Shown piece by piece: positions 51,801 through 59,938 of a stretch of DNA of 64,000 nt. The notes under the pieces were generated by a model. That model was given only the letters and a program-made list of their open reading frames with translations, was not told where the DNA came from and ran no database searches. The translations under genes and the position numbers were made by a program. Within the stretch, counting starts at the first letter, position 1; each line of letters begins with the position of its first letter. Source of the stretch: Molanna angustata (Eukaryota > Arthropoda > Insecta > Trichoptera > Molannidae); contig OY754970.1 in NCBI GenBank assembly GCA_963576475.1, forward strand, positions 31,339,780 through 31,403,779, written 5' to 3'.

Positions 51801-53119
51801 ATTTACAAAAAATAACTTAATAAAGATTTAAAATAATCATAATCTACACACATATGTAATTATTAAATTTATTCAATTATACTACTTTTTGGCAAATAAC
51901 ACTCCCTCAAAGTTACACCTTTCACCTTTTTATGGTGAAAGCCATACAAAAAAAAGAGATTTTTTTGATAAATAAACAATTTTTTTTGGTAAACGTTGTT
52001 TGTTCCACTCACATTTTTTTTGACATATTGAAGAATAGTTTACACTGCGTTTTTTACTCCTCACTAACCCAAGGGGATATAGTGGGGTGTTATGATTTCG
52101 CAATTTTTAAGGGTATTTTTTTATTGCAGATTATCAACTAGTATCATGCTGAGATTGTATTCTGAAAGTTTCATCACAATGTATCTGAGTGTGTGTGTGT
52201 GCTATGTGCTGTGTGCAGTGTGCTATGTGCACTGTGTGCTATGTACGGCGTGTTCATTTTTACTTTATCGATTTTAGACTAAAGTACTCATTTGATTCTA
52301 TTAAAATTTTGCAAATTTGTATATCTAATACTCACTTAGACCCCATAAGATTTTGAAAGATATCTGAATAGTGCTTCTCAATTTTTTTAACTGACAAATA
52401 TTTCAAAGTGACCCCAAGCTCAGAAAATTTAAAATTTGAAATTTTATTTTAAAATTAGTAAAAAGGCACATCACTTTCATACAATGGCATTGAAGAGTTA
52501 TCGAGTTTTCATAATAAATTTTTTTAATAAAAAAATATTTGAACAACCTCATTTCATAAAAATGCTGAAACTTTTCCATACAAAATTTGAATACTTTATG
52601 GAGTGACTAGTTAGTGAGGAGTTTAGCGTTGGCCACAACCCACTCGTTTTTAATTCACGCATGTTTTAATGTTGAAACAAGTCTATGATTATTTATTTAT
52701 TTATTTAATGTAGCTTCACGGGCAACTAACAGGTACTATGTCAAATAATTATTTAACATGCACCCAATAACAAGTTGCCACATTCAGGAGACTTACGATA
52801 TTAATCGTCTCACAGATCCAGACTGAAAAACTGTTTCTCCACCGGGAATCGAACCCGGGACCCTTGGATCAGCAGTCAGATACCTAACCAACCGAACCAC
52901 GAAGGCCGACAAATTGACAGTTTAATAATAATTCAACTTACCAAGTAATGAAGCTGGTACAGCTCTAATACCAATGAATCCAGCACAATTGACCAAAACG
53001 TCAACACCTCCAAAATTGGTATTGATCCATCTGAATATGTCCAGTATTTCTTGTTCGTTGGTCAAATCACACTTTAAACCACGAATTGAACCGCGCCCTT
53101 TCACAGAAGAACTGAGACC
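36765..53119 (-). CDS. Short-chain dehydrogenase/reductase (farnesol dehydrogenase / DHRS11-like), 5 exons, 5' end missing
   Basis: Five exons join in consistent phase (order 53119-52942, 45566-45440, 40722-40587, 37416-37249, 36812-36765) to give 218 residues and a TGA stop. Classical SDR signatures are visible in the partial protein: VDVLVNCAG (the NNAG motif with N44 and G47), LDVNVLALSICTREA, catalytic Ser102 in HIIHINS, the YPASK active site (Tyr119, Lys123), the SISPGAVDTEMT loop after the active site, and a short C-terminal strand ending IQPIGQRLCE. Family members are NADP-dependent cytosolic oxidoreductases of about 250 residues; insect relatives oxidise farnesol or reduce small carbonyls, but the substrate cannot be read from sequence. 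The N-terminal 40 or so residues, including TGxxxGIG, are absent from the window. Introns are about 7.4, 4.7, 3.2 and 0.4 kb and filled with transposons. No frameshift or stop is seen, so the gene is probably functional. The family call is secure; the exact subfamily is inference. Confidence 0.9.
36813..37248 (-). other. SDR intron D/E
   Basis: This 436-bp AT-rich intron has a GTAAAT donor and a TTTTCAG acceptor. No repeat was recognised inside it. It is the only short intron of the gene. Confidence 0.7.
37249..37416 (-). CDS. SDR exon D
   Basis: Acceptor TGGTTTTCAG at 37417, phase 0. It encodes 56 residues beginning SISPGAVDTEMTRTFATNV and ending ILSCRPNAQ, followed by a CAG|GTAAAT donor. 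The SPG-V-T-M segment is the SDR loop that closes over the nicotinamide, and VPEDISDAIIYILS is the typical penultimate helix. Confidence 0.92.
38140..38307. mobile_element. Foldback MITE in SDR intron C/D
   Basis: Inverted arms: TTAGTATTTTTACATAATAC and ATAATAACGACCGAACGTT mirrored by AACGTTCGGTCATTATTAT and AAAAATACTAATTCATT. The short loop contains GACCTTGACAATGTCAAGTC. 168 bp, non-coding. Confidence 0.75.
38388..38632 (-). mobile_element. Retroposon family F in SDR intron C/D
   Basis: TTTATTTATTTATTTTG start, AAAAATGGGCAAACAATAAA, ATGGCTCCTGAAAAGGGTCC, CAGAATATGTCTACGGACCT. Matches 31616-31876. Confidence 0.65.
39449..39575 (-). mobile_element. LINE 3' end with (GAA)n tail
   Basis: (CTT)8 at 39449-39472, then minus-strand sequence including CCGCCAAAAAGATGGAGGGA and GGGGGTCCACTTCGCAGGAA. 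A GAA-tailed end is also seen at 43912-43932 and at 57487-57500. Confidence 0.5.
39985..40130 (+). repeat. Family E MITE fragment, in SDR intron C/D
   Basis: Matches family E from the GAACTCAATAAAAAGGCAAA segment to CATCTCTATTGAGATAAT, with GTTGATCACGTAAACTAGCC inside. Confidence 0.55.
40587..40722 (-). CDS. SDR exon C (active-site exon)
   Basis: Acceptor ATAATTTCAG at 40723 and donor ACA|GTGAGT at 40586. One base completes the serine codon, then LAGHSVPFFPHTPLGLYPAS and KHAVTAVTESLRVELQALKS follow. It carries the YxxxK catalytic pair and leaves in phase 0 after IKVT, matching the start of exon D. Confidence 0.92.
40993..41470 (-). mobile_element. RTE-like LINE ORF2 C-terminus in SDR intron B/C
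   Basis: Minus frames: HLRPVVVYGAECWILTKRDE, then NIVQVVKVRRLQWLGHVSRM, PEGRKSRGRPKLRWPDDTED and KTNWRRAA, ending in an ATGATGATGATG tail. It is the same family as 17800-18115. One frameshift separates the YGAE part from the rest. Confidence 0.8.
41471..41745 (+). mobile_element. LINE ORF2 C-terminal fragment
   Basis: Plus frame KIWRDRMNNTRIREICEVGD, INRWSRQRRRYWYGHIQRMN and STRLPHIVLHNQPH. A different LINE family from its minus-strand neighbour (R.+QI.+..+..DI..W...RR.WY.H.+RM). Confidence 0.7.
41873..42053. mobile_element. Foldback MITE (CAGGGGGGCAAG family) in SDR intron B/C
   Basis: Arms CCTGGGGGGTAAGTCTGGTT ... CACATCATGGATATAATTAT mirrored by ATAATTATATCCATGATATG ... AACCAGACTTGCCCCCCTG. 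Full-length sister of 17552-17739. Confidence 0.8.
42846..43935 (+). mobile_element. LINE ORF2 C-terminus interrupted by an insertion
   Basis: 42846-42921 encodes LEMVNDFTYMGSNITKENED YALTT. The frame resumes at about 43406 with RRIATGNNAFFSLLPVLKSR, TVVKYGCEAWTMTKKSAEVL, EGHPGGRRRVGRPRLRWEDE, ATNWKAEAGDRRGWKRNLMK and ends ARYGP, followed by a GAAGAAGAAGAAA tail. Canonical LINE elements read F.YLGS.IT..N...EIK.RI..GN.AFFSL without a break, so 42922-43405 is foreign DNA inserted in a LINE copy. The later frame is open for 161 codons. Confidence 0.8.
42922..43405. mobile_element. Insertion inside the LINE copy
   Basis: About 484 bp starting near CCTTTAATTTTGTGTTTTTT. It contains (ATTC)n at 43027-43046 and SINE-like CATACCATCACGGCATATCC, CACAATGTGGGGTAACCAGC and CCACTACATTCAGAATGGGTG. 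The class is uncertain; probably a SINE or composite. Confidence 0.45.
44075..44515 (-). repeat. Repeat family H2 copy
   Basis: Reverse-oriented relative of 52140-52652: CAAAGTATTCAAATTTTATA, GCATTTTCATGAAATGAGTT, TTTGAGTTTCCTGAGATTGG, then CACATAGCACATAGTACACA and CTCAGCATGATACTAG|T. The CTAG|T end is shared with the other copy. Confidence 0.55.
44575..44785 (-). mobile_element. tRNA-derived SINE, family C
   Basis: The minus strand reads GGCCTTAGTGGCTCAGTTGG, GACTGCTGATCCGAAGGTCC, B box GGGTTCGATTCCCGG, TTTCAGTCTGGATCTG, then a body with GTGGCAACTTGTTATTGGGT and GTACCTGTTAGTTGTCCGAG and an A-rich end. The same body is at 52690-52912. Confidence 0.75.
44860..45240 (+). repeat. Repeat family H2 copy, interrupted
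   Basis: Contains CTGAACAGTGCTTGTCAATT, AAGAGGCATATCACTTTCAT and, at the far end, GCGTTGGCCACAACCCGCTC. A family G retroposon fragment (45045-45130, CAGGATTTCCTAGTTGGGCA) splits it. Confidence 0.55.
45440..45566 (-). CDS. SDR exon B
   Basis: Acceptor TATTCCAG at 45567 and donor AG|GTGACA at 45439. The first two bases complete the glycine codon of exon A. It then reads GSTEAWRSVLDVNVLALSIC, TREAVKSMRQRGDNG and HIIHIN, and the last two bases (AG) begin the catalytic serine codon completed in exon C. The 127-bp length (2+41x3+2) fits both neighbours exactly. It is too short to stand out as an ORF and was found by searching for the family motifs. Confidence 0.88.
45708..45775. mobile_element. 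MITE end fragment (CAGGGGGG family)
   Basis: GGGGGGGCAAGTCCGGTCAA then AAACCCCTCATGATAACCCA and TAACGTGGATGTAAT, a single diverged arm end. Confidence 0.55.
45961..46078. mobile_element. Small foldback element in SDR intron A/B
   Basis: TCGCCAAATATCTTGAACC and GGTTCAAGATATTTGGCGA form the ends of a 118-bp inverted-repeat unit with a partly complementary centre. Confidence 0.65.
46940..47825 (-). mobile_element. CR1/Jockey-like LINE: end of reverse transcriptase to ORF end
   Basis: Minus frames: YDSLGNDTVGCINKIAEWMS, LYKLKLNPTKTEFMWVASPR, TNFKFLGVHLDNKLSLDLHI, VVSRLDYCNAIYAGLPKYQL, a single stop (YKV*), then MMVFKALNDLAPHYIQELCQ, YYDRSFSVNGPLKWNKLPPD and SVDTFSKLLKTALF. This is the thumb and C-terminal region of a CR1/Daphne-type LINE. 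It has one nonsense codon (47296-47298) in an otherwise intact frame, so a fairly recent, 5'-truncated copy. It lacks the ADD motif. Confidence 0.85.
47822..48121 (-). other. Unidentified open frame joined to the LINE fragment
   Basis: The 99-codon frame includes NNIFRISKGDATVISTLENI, LRSMPHSIYSQVQLNTIAKE and IPILNGKMNTGVWRQVNQGK. It is not part of known LINE domains, and its boundary with the LINE at about 47825 is abrupt. No family is recognised. It could be a piece of another transposon protein or a captured exon. Confidence 0.3.
48135..48365 (+). mobile_element. SINE family A head fused to LINE tail fragment
   Basis: The SINE A-like head (GGCATCGTGGCTCGTTGTTT, GCCGGTGTTCAGGGTTAGATC) is followed by a LINE-type tail, LLNQLPSLKVFKRRLKKHAF. 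LINE ORF2 ends typically read WN.LP...........FKRRLK+. A composite of two fragments. Confidence 0.45.
48883..49250 (+). mobile_element. tRNA-derived SINE with GTAGGCAGAGAG body
   Basis: tRNA-like head (GGTCGGTGGCTGACCGGGTA, B box GGTTCGAATCCTGCGTCGAC), then CATACATACCATCACGCCAT, GTCCCTTGCGGGGTAGGCAG, AGAGAACCGAACGCCACATT and CTGGCACGCATCCCTCGCCT. The body is the apparent source of minisatellite 1 and recurs at 32400-32510, 59470-59515 and 59600-59640. It lies in SDR intron A/B. Confidence 0.7.
49260..51240. other. AT-rich intron sequence
   Basis: Inside SDR intron A/B; no exon or clear repeat recognised. Confidence 0.45.
51245..51420 (-). repeat. SINE-like family D copy
   Basis: TTTTTTTTTATTTATTTATA tail, then AGATAACTGCTTCACTAGAC and GGAGTCTGTTCCGAAGCAAC. 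Related to 5760-5880. Confidence 0.5.
52140..52652 (-). repeat. Repeat family H2, complete copy
   Basis: On the minus strand it ends CTCAGCATGATACTAG|T at about 52140. It contains a GTGTGCTATGTGC microsatellite-like stretch (52190-52250), GTGCTTCTCAATTTTTTTAA, and the distal GCGTTGGCCACAACCCACTC segment. The CTAG|T end hints at a second Helitron-like family, but no 5' TC end is evident, so the class is open. Confidence 0.5.
52690..52912 (-). mobile_element. tRNA-derived SINE, family C
   Basis: ATTTATTTATTTATTTAATG tail, CACGGGCAACTAACAGGTAC, then the reversed head CACCGGGAATCGAACCCGGG, ATCAGCAGTCAGATACC. It is inserted only about 25 bp downstream of the SDR exon A donor. Confidence 0.75.
52942..53119 (-). 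CDS. SDR exon A (first visible exon)
   Basis: Enters in phase 0 after a TTTTCAG acceptor at 53120 and leaves after one base of a glycine codon at a GTAAGT donor (52936-52941). It encodes residues 1-59 of the partial protein, starting GLSSSVKGRG and including CDLTNEQ and VDVLVNCAG. In this family these follow the cofactor-binding N-terminus, so one upstream exon ending in phase 0 is expected. A minisatellite begins about 15 bases upstream of the acceptor. Confidence 0.9.
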
Positions 53120-53134
53120 CTGAAAACCAGAAAA

Positions 53135-53535
53135 ATACATTACAACTATTCATTGTCATAGACATATCAGAAAAATACATTACACAAATATTAATCGTCA
53201 TACACATATCAGAAAAATATATACATATCCCAAATATTAATTGTCATGGACATATCAGAAAAATACATTACCCATGTATTAATTATTGTCATAGACATAT
53301 CATAAAAATACATTACCCAAATATCAATTATCATAGACATATCAGAAAAATACATTACCCAACTATTAATTGTCATAGACATTTCAGAAAAATACATTAC
53401 CCAACTATTAATTGTCATAGACATTTCAGAAAAATACATTACCCAAATATTAATTGTCATAGACATATCAGAAAAATACATTACCCAAATATTAATTGTC
53501 ATAGACATATCAGAAAAATACATTACCCAAATAAT
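53135..53535. repeat. Minisatellite 3 (about 42-bp unit, about 9-10 copies)
   Basis: Unit: ATTGTCATAGACATATCAGA then AAAATACATTACCCAAATATTA. Copies are close to identical in 53240-53535 and diverged near the exon. The array reaches within about 15 bp of the SDR exon A acceptor, and the acceptor flank itself (CCAGAAAAATACATTAC) resembles the unit. Confidence 0.9.
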
Positions 53536-54118
53536 AATTGTTTTGAAGATTGGGAAATAAGATGATAAAAGAAGTGAAATATAAAATTTAAAAAAATGAC
53601 GGTTGTTTATTCAAATATTTCAATAACTAGTTAACCAGTATTGAAGTTTTGAATTTAAATAACATAGCTTAGTTTTAAGAGATGATATTATTAAATGTCG
53701 GTCGTTCGTTAAAAACGGTCGTTCTGGAGAGTAAAAATAAATGTAGAAAGAAAAACAAGTGTTTAATTTATTTTAATTATTAAATGTATTTAAAAATGAT
53801 ATTTTTTTGACGGCGGCGTTTATAAAAATATTACACTGATTTTCGAATATTCGTTCCAGATATATTCGTCTTTATCGTTTGATCCACAACTGATATTTAA
53901 TCGTTGTCGAAATTGACGATTGATTTCTTACCTTCTGGACCGTATCCAACACATCAATGAGTGTAATGATAGTTTCAACAGAGAAATATTCGAACAAGCG
54001 GTGTTTGTTATCAAAATATAGATTTTTGTAAACAATTTAGGCCAGAAATAGTTGTGTGTTGCCGAATGGTAATATGCAATGATGATTGTTTTATTATTTA
54101 CGGTATCCTAAGGTTATA
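53536..54118. other. AT-rich intron/intergenic DNA
   Basis: A minus-strand open stretch at about 53880-54020 contains LIDVLDTVQK followed by a GTAAGA donor, but no acceptor or start, so it was not accepted as an SDR exon. Confidence 0.35.
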
Positions 54119-54119
54119 C

Positions 54120-54375
54120 TACCACTGGAGATGATCAGAAGAACTTGAATCCCTGGTCCCTCTTCCACCCATTCACAATAGTCAATTGTTTTATTCAATT
54201 TACACGAACCAATCGCTTCTCGAAATCTTTTATTAACACACCAGCACGGCTGTGGAACGATCTTCCGAATGATGTGTTTCCACCTTCTTACGATCCGGGT
54301 TTTTTTAAAATATATCCGAATATATATTTTCCTGAGCACTTTGCAAACCCTCTCCAACGCTAGTGCGCTTCTTCG
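54120..54375 (+). mobile_element. LINE ORF2 C-terminal fragment
   Basis: Plus frame NPWSLFHPFTIVNCFIQFTR, TNRFSKSFINTPARLWNDLP and NDVFPPSYDPGFFK. Matches the R..R...SF+...+.WN.LP..VFP..Y....FK ending of insect LINEs. Confidence 0.75.
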
Positions 54376-55469
54376 GAATTGCTTAGTAGCGCGCTTCTTC
54401 AGGAGAGTATAATAGACCCAAATCCAGATAGCTGCTGTCACCTACGAAGCCATGTTAAAAAAAATACTAGTTACCTTCTTAATATAATTTCCTCTCATAA
54501 AATTTAAAATATTCAGTAACCATAGAGTGGAATTAATGTTTTTGACTCCGACATGCGAATCTTAGCTTAGAACCGAGCGAGTGACGTTTAACTTTATTGT
54601 TGTGAGCCGCTTGATACATTTTTGGGTAGAATATATTCTAGTTGTCATGGCCAGTACATTTTTGCCTCGTTCAATGTACTTGTTTTTAATTGTATATAAA
54701 TTTTATCTTGTTAAAATATTTTAGACACATTTTTTGACTTGTTATATTGTATATAAATATTTTATTTTATTTGTTCATATTAGGTGCAATTACAAATATT
54801 TTTTTTTTATTTATTAACAAAAACAATACAAGGTTCACATATAAATCATAATTAAAAAAGGTATACAATTTTCATCATATAATTTATAATAACCCTCTTT
54901 AATTGAGATAAAATCTCGTGTTAAAAGAGGGGAGTATCTATTTAATATTGTTACATTTACCAAAACATTGTACATCTACTAAAAATATGAAGCTACACAA
55001 AACAAGAATGAAATAACAAAAAATAAATAAATAAATCAGTACAATTTTTTCATTTTATTTTTAAATTTCCATTATTATTTTATTTATATTGTATACTTTG
55101 TGAGAATTTTGGTGATTATATAGTTTTTTGCTGTACATATATGTCTTAATTTTTGTAACATGTCCCAAAATTAAAATAAATCTGTAAATAGAACGAGAAT
55201 TTTATTTTTGTTTCACAACAGAACTTACGAACTAGTTTTAATATATTCTGCATTGTCAATTCGCTATTCAACGAAGATGAATGCGACAAGGAATAAATTT
55301 AGTATATAACTGTTATTTTCGGAAGCGGATTCCAACAATCTTCGATTCGACCAAACTTTCTTGATGGAACTCAATTTGATTCATAGGCGTATGAAATATT
55401 TAGATTGTTTTATCAGGTACGATAAATTTTGTACAATGCACATTTTCTAGTTGTTTAATTGACATTTTT
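54376..55469. other. AT-rich DNA with a probable retroposon
   Basis: 54805-55050 (TTTTTTTTTTATTTATTAAC, ACAAGGTTCACATATAAATC, AACCCTCTTTAATTGAGATA) looks like a reversed A-tailed retroposon. Nothing else recognised. Confidence 0.4.
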
Positions 55470-56155
55470 TTTAAATATGTTCACTCACTCATCCACTACA
55501 TTTATTCTCATATAATCAAAAAATATGTTCAATCACTCAGCCACTACATTTATTCTCATATTATTAAAATATATGTTCACTCACTCAGCCACTACATTTA
55601 TTCTCATATTATTAAAAAATGTGTTTTTTTTATTGAAAAATAATAAAAAACATAAGACACTACAAAAAGAAAACAATGATTCTGAGTCACGCCAAGTCTA
55701 ATTTCTAGACAATATCTATGTATACTTTAAAAATAACAAACAACATTACAGTAAAAAGAGACATATAAATGTCACACAAAGATGATCTCCCAAACAAACA
55801 CACACTCCTTCCTATGTTACAAAAGTTATCTATTTAAAACAATAAAAATAAATGAAATGAGAAAAAAGTAAAATCGTTTGTGATCTTAATTATATATAAA
55901 TCCACACCTCAATAGCCATTCCTTGACAAGCCTTTTTACCTTATTTTTGCTTTGGCATTTCTTAATAGATGCCGGCATCATATTAAGTAATTTAGGTACA
56001 TTATATTCTCACGTTCTCTTACCGTATTTATTATTATATTTTGAAACTACATATCCGTCGTTAAATTTAAATCTCTCACTCACTCAGCCACTACAGTTAT
56101 TCTCATATTATTAAAAAATATGTTCACTCACTCAGCCACTACATTTATTCTCATA
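55470..56155. repeat. Minisatellite 4 (about 48-bp unit) split by an insertion
   Basis: Unit: ATGTTCACTCACTCAGCCAC then TACATTTATTCTCATATTATTAAAAAAT. Three units lie at 55470-55621 and two at 56076-56155. The 455 bp between begin with TTTTTTTTATTG and look like a reversed A-tailed retroposon that landed in the array. Confidence 0.85.
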
Positions 56156-56159
56156 TCAT

Positions 56160-57480
56160 AACATAGCTTTTCATATCGGGGTGTTTTTGTATGAAACGTG
56201 CGCGAATGGCGTACGATATTGAAGCGTTGTATTTTATATTGGAGGTATCATTTTCATTAAGTAATATTTTATCGTTCAGATTTTCATTGTCACGAAAGTA
56301 TAGGTCAGCACCGTTCATATTATATAATTATATACTTGATACCATATTATGTAAAACTGTTAATAATATTCACACAGTGATCGATCAATTGTCTCGGTCA
56401 CGTGAAAAATATAGACCTTAATGTCATTAACTACCCCATGGACAGTGTTATGTGTCATGGCGTAGAGGTACGGAGGGGTAAAATGGATACCTGAATGGAG
56501 AGTTTTTAAGTAGGTATACATTTAGTAAGCATAAAAGCAAAATCTACATATGATTATTAGGGTAGTTTTTCAATCTTAAATAGGTCCATGATAAAGTATC
56601 ATTGTCTAAAATATGAATCGAATCACGATGTGATAATTCACCCAAACTCAAATACTATTCGTAAGTGTTAATAAATTAAATGAAGTAATGAAAATGTGAA
56701 TAAATGAATTATTAACAGACAATTTTAGATGAAAAATTATAGAAAAGAATCAAGTTATTTGTTTTTGGTTAATTAAACGACAAAGTTTTGGGTTTACAAA
56801 ACCAAAACTATAGGTGTTGATTAATTTTTCTTGTATTTTTTTTTATTCCTCGTTTCCATAAACTTTGTAATTATAAATAAATGCAACTATTACACACCAA
56901 ATAGTTACTGCAAAGGTTATACAGATTCAGCGTATATTTTCTATTATTTGGCATTCAAACAATTTTTGAAATTGCGTATCGCTTATAATACGCTCGATTG
57001 GAAAAGTAAAATTCACTTTATCAATTATGATATCATAACAGATAACAATGGTTGGATACAATGAACTCTGAGTACAGCCTTCAATGTGTGAAAAATAGCT
57101 ATTTTAGTATGTAGCATAATAGTATAAAGCGAGATTTTCTTTATTTATACTGCTGAAGAACATTAGAAAACGTACCTTTGATAAACAAACATTTTGGTTG
57201 GTGGAAACCCCCCGATATAAATATGTTAAAAGTGTCTGTCTGAGGGCTTCCACCAAACATTGTGTCAGTCAATAGAAAACGTGATTTTTAATAGTCTTTC
57301 GTAGCAAATATAGAAAAAATCACTTGGAGATGTGGCAAATCGTTTTTTTATGTCAGTTATAGTAAGCGAAAGGCTCTTATACTCAGAGTTCATAGAATCC
57401 AATCGTCTTTGACCTGCCGTGGTCTCCTTACACAGAAAAAATATGCCTTTTTAAGTCTGGCAGGTGCTGAGTTTTCCTCT
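56160..57480. other. AT-rich DNA, nothing recognised
   Basis: No gene found despite searching for the missing SDR first exon on the minus strand. Confidence 0.4.
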
Positions 57481-57483
57481 ATA

Positions 57484-57610
57484 ACTCTTCTTCTTCTCTT
57501 TGTGCCATGTTAGGTTTCCCGACGTCGGCTACCATTCTGGCATCGGCATCTCTGTCTTGAGCCAACAAGTACAGCTCTTCCATTCTATGGTCTCCGGTCC
57601 ACGACCTACT
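57484..57610 (-). mobile_element. LINE ORF2 end with (GAA)n tail
   Basis: Minus translation RMEELYLLAQDRDADARMVA then DVGKPNMAQREEEE, the usual C-terminus of a GAA-tailed LINE. Confidence 0.6.
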
Positions 57611-57619
57611 ATAAGTGGA

Positions 57620-57850
57620 CATCCAAAAAATCTATTTTGTTTTTTTACTATATACATTACATAAGCCAAATAAGCCCGGTCGGTCGGTGGTTAGATTTCT
57701 ATCGTATGCTGCGTTATGAATACGCTTGTTTCGGCTTGTAACAGCCATCTGGAGAAGGTTATTCACTTCCTTTAAATAGTCTTTTTTTCTCACCTCACCA
57801 GGGATTAATGTCCCATGAACAGAAACGGACAAAATTTATCGAATTAAAGC
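57620..57850 (-). repeat. Unclassified repeat fragment
   Basis: Minus frame VSVHGTLIPGEVRKKDYLKE, LLQMAVTSRNKRIHNAAYDR and NLTTDRPGLFGLCNVY. Likely transposon-derived from its position beside a LINE end; the family is not recognised. Confidence 0.3.
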
Positions 57851-58439
57851 AACTCCCCCTAAATTGCGTTTTCCTAACCTACAAATCATTTTAATGATTG
57901 CTACGGAAATTTTATTAGATTTAAGTGAGATTCTCCATGCATAAATTTATAAAAGAATTATTAGGAGAATGTATTCATAAAATATAATACGCTTCTATTT
58001 TAGGGCTCTATTTAATATCACATACATATACAGGGACTTTGTGTAGTAGAGTTTGTATAGAGTTTATCATAAATATTTTAATATAATTGAAAAACTCACT
58101 AGAGAAATGTTGGAAATATTTATGGTATTTTTTTGAGAAATACACATATTAGAAATTTGATTTTAAATTTGGGTGTTTAGGTATATTTGTCCCCTTAATT
58201 CAATCACATGCACTGTCATTATTGTCAACTTTTTATAGTATTCACTATGAAAATTTATCAAAGACTTGTTTTGATTTATTCAAATTCATCATCCAACTGT
58301 CGATTCGTTCATGAGAATTCAATTCTCTGAATGAATCGACAGTATTAAGTCAAGATGCGTGTACGAAGGAAGATTTTGTATAGCGTAGTGGACTTTTTGC
58401 ATGCTAAAAACAACAACTTAGAGGCTTCGCAGCATATAT

Positions 58440-59938
58440 CGTCTGCTGACAGGAAAAAGTCACTAACTGCAACAAACATGTTTTCGAGATAATGGCTGTC
58501 AAAGTTTTTTGGCAATATGAACTCTGATAACTTTTTTAATTGTTTATAGATTGTCATGAATTTTTCAACATATATAAAAAGTAGCCTAATCTAACTATAT
58601 TTGATGTTCAAATTTGACAAAAACTAATAGGGAATGAAAAAAACACAAAATTGCATATAATGAGATTTTCCTGACGGCTCATCTGCCATACTGTGTGAGA
58701 TTGTATGTAATATTTCTATGTGGCAAAACTCATTATAATGCTTTCATAAAAAATTTCAAATTTTGATCACTTCTTTGCAACCTGCACAAGTGGCGAGTTT
58801 ATTGCCATTTTGCAATTTCTTCCAAACTTTTTGTATTATTCTAATATTCTAATTTTATTAGTACCTATCATGAATATTTCAGATGTTTCAAATGAAAGGT
58901 ACAAACCTATTGTGCCCAGGACCTCTAAATTTTTTTCTTGACTTTAAAATTAATAGAAATTTAGGTATTTACTCACATTTTCAGAAGATATTCAGATCAA
59001 CTTCTATTTTCTGTCTTATATATTTTTTTATGAATTAACCAATATTAAACCTGGGTTTGTTCTAAATCATATTATGAATTCTAAACCTTAAATACCGTCA
59101 ACATCAACAATTCATGTAAAAATATAGATTTTTTTTTAAAGAACGATTATGTTCGTTTAACAAGTAGGTACATTTATGCATCCTCATAATACCCAAATTT
59201 AAGCATAAACTTGTGCTGTAAATGAACAGTGTCAGGCAAACACCTTCTCTCTCTCCTGTATTTACTGATACCTAAGAGATATTGTACCAGGAATGCAGTT
59301 TTTCTGGTAGGTATATCACTACAATATTAATATTATTTATGCTGGTTCGACCATACGAACGAAATTCTGAAAGAAAGGTATCTAAGAAACTTGAAAAAAA
59401 GATGAACATGTAATAATGATGTATAATATTGATGAGGCGATGTATGTGTTCCAGGATATAAAAATATAGTGTTTGGTTCTCTCTGCCTACCCCGTTAGGG
59501 ACATGCATGGGTTGATGTATGAGAATAACAGACTAAAATGTTGAGATGATGTATCAATTTAAATAAGGCGATTAATGCAATCCGGGATAGAAAACAATGG
59601 CATTCTTTTCTCTCTGCCTACCCAGTTAGGATGTGATGCTATGTGTTTATCGAAAATTAATTTTTTTAGTTAATGTGTTAAAATTTTCGAATGTTAGTAG
59701 TTAAATACAAAAATATGTAAAAAAAAAGACTTCATTACAACAATAATGACTTTTTCCAGACGGCATAATTGAAAAAAAATGCAGATAATGAATATTTTTC
59801 CGAAAAATCTCCGCAACGGGACCTGATATGAAGATAATTTTTTTTCCAGATGTAAAGTGTGTTTTGGTGAATATGATAGCATAGTTAACTCAATTTTGCC
59901 AAAATAGGCAGTTAGTGACTTTTTCCTGTCAGCAGACG
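58440..59938. mobile_element. 1.5-kb DNA transposon with 31-bp perfect TIRs
   Basis: The terminal inverted repeats begin CGTCTGCTGACAGGAAAAAG at the left and end with its exact complement (CTTTTTCCTGTCAGCAGACG) at the right, 31 bp in all. It is flanked by ATAT (58436-58439 and 59939-59942). Copies 1 and 2 of the host Helitron show the uninterrupted site GCAGCATATATGTTCC, so ATAT is a genuine 4-bp target duplication. It is non-autonomous: no transposase frame was found. The interior holds a reversed SINE tail (about 58770-58830) and pieces of another SINE (59150-59520, 59560-59640). Confidence 0.8.

Noticed and set aside
53209..53523. 104-codon frame of repeated MYFSDMSMTINIWV
   Set aside because: It is a translated minisatellite; the unit length is near a multiple of three, which keeps it open.
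53880..54020. Minus-strand stretch ending LIDVLDTVQK with a GTAAGA donor, considered as the SDR exon upstream of exon A
   Set aside because: The ending resembles the right region, but there is no acceptor or start codon upstream and the rest (NKHRLFEYFSVETI) does not look like the Rossmann N-terminus.
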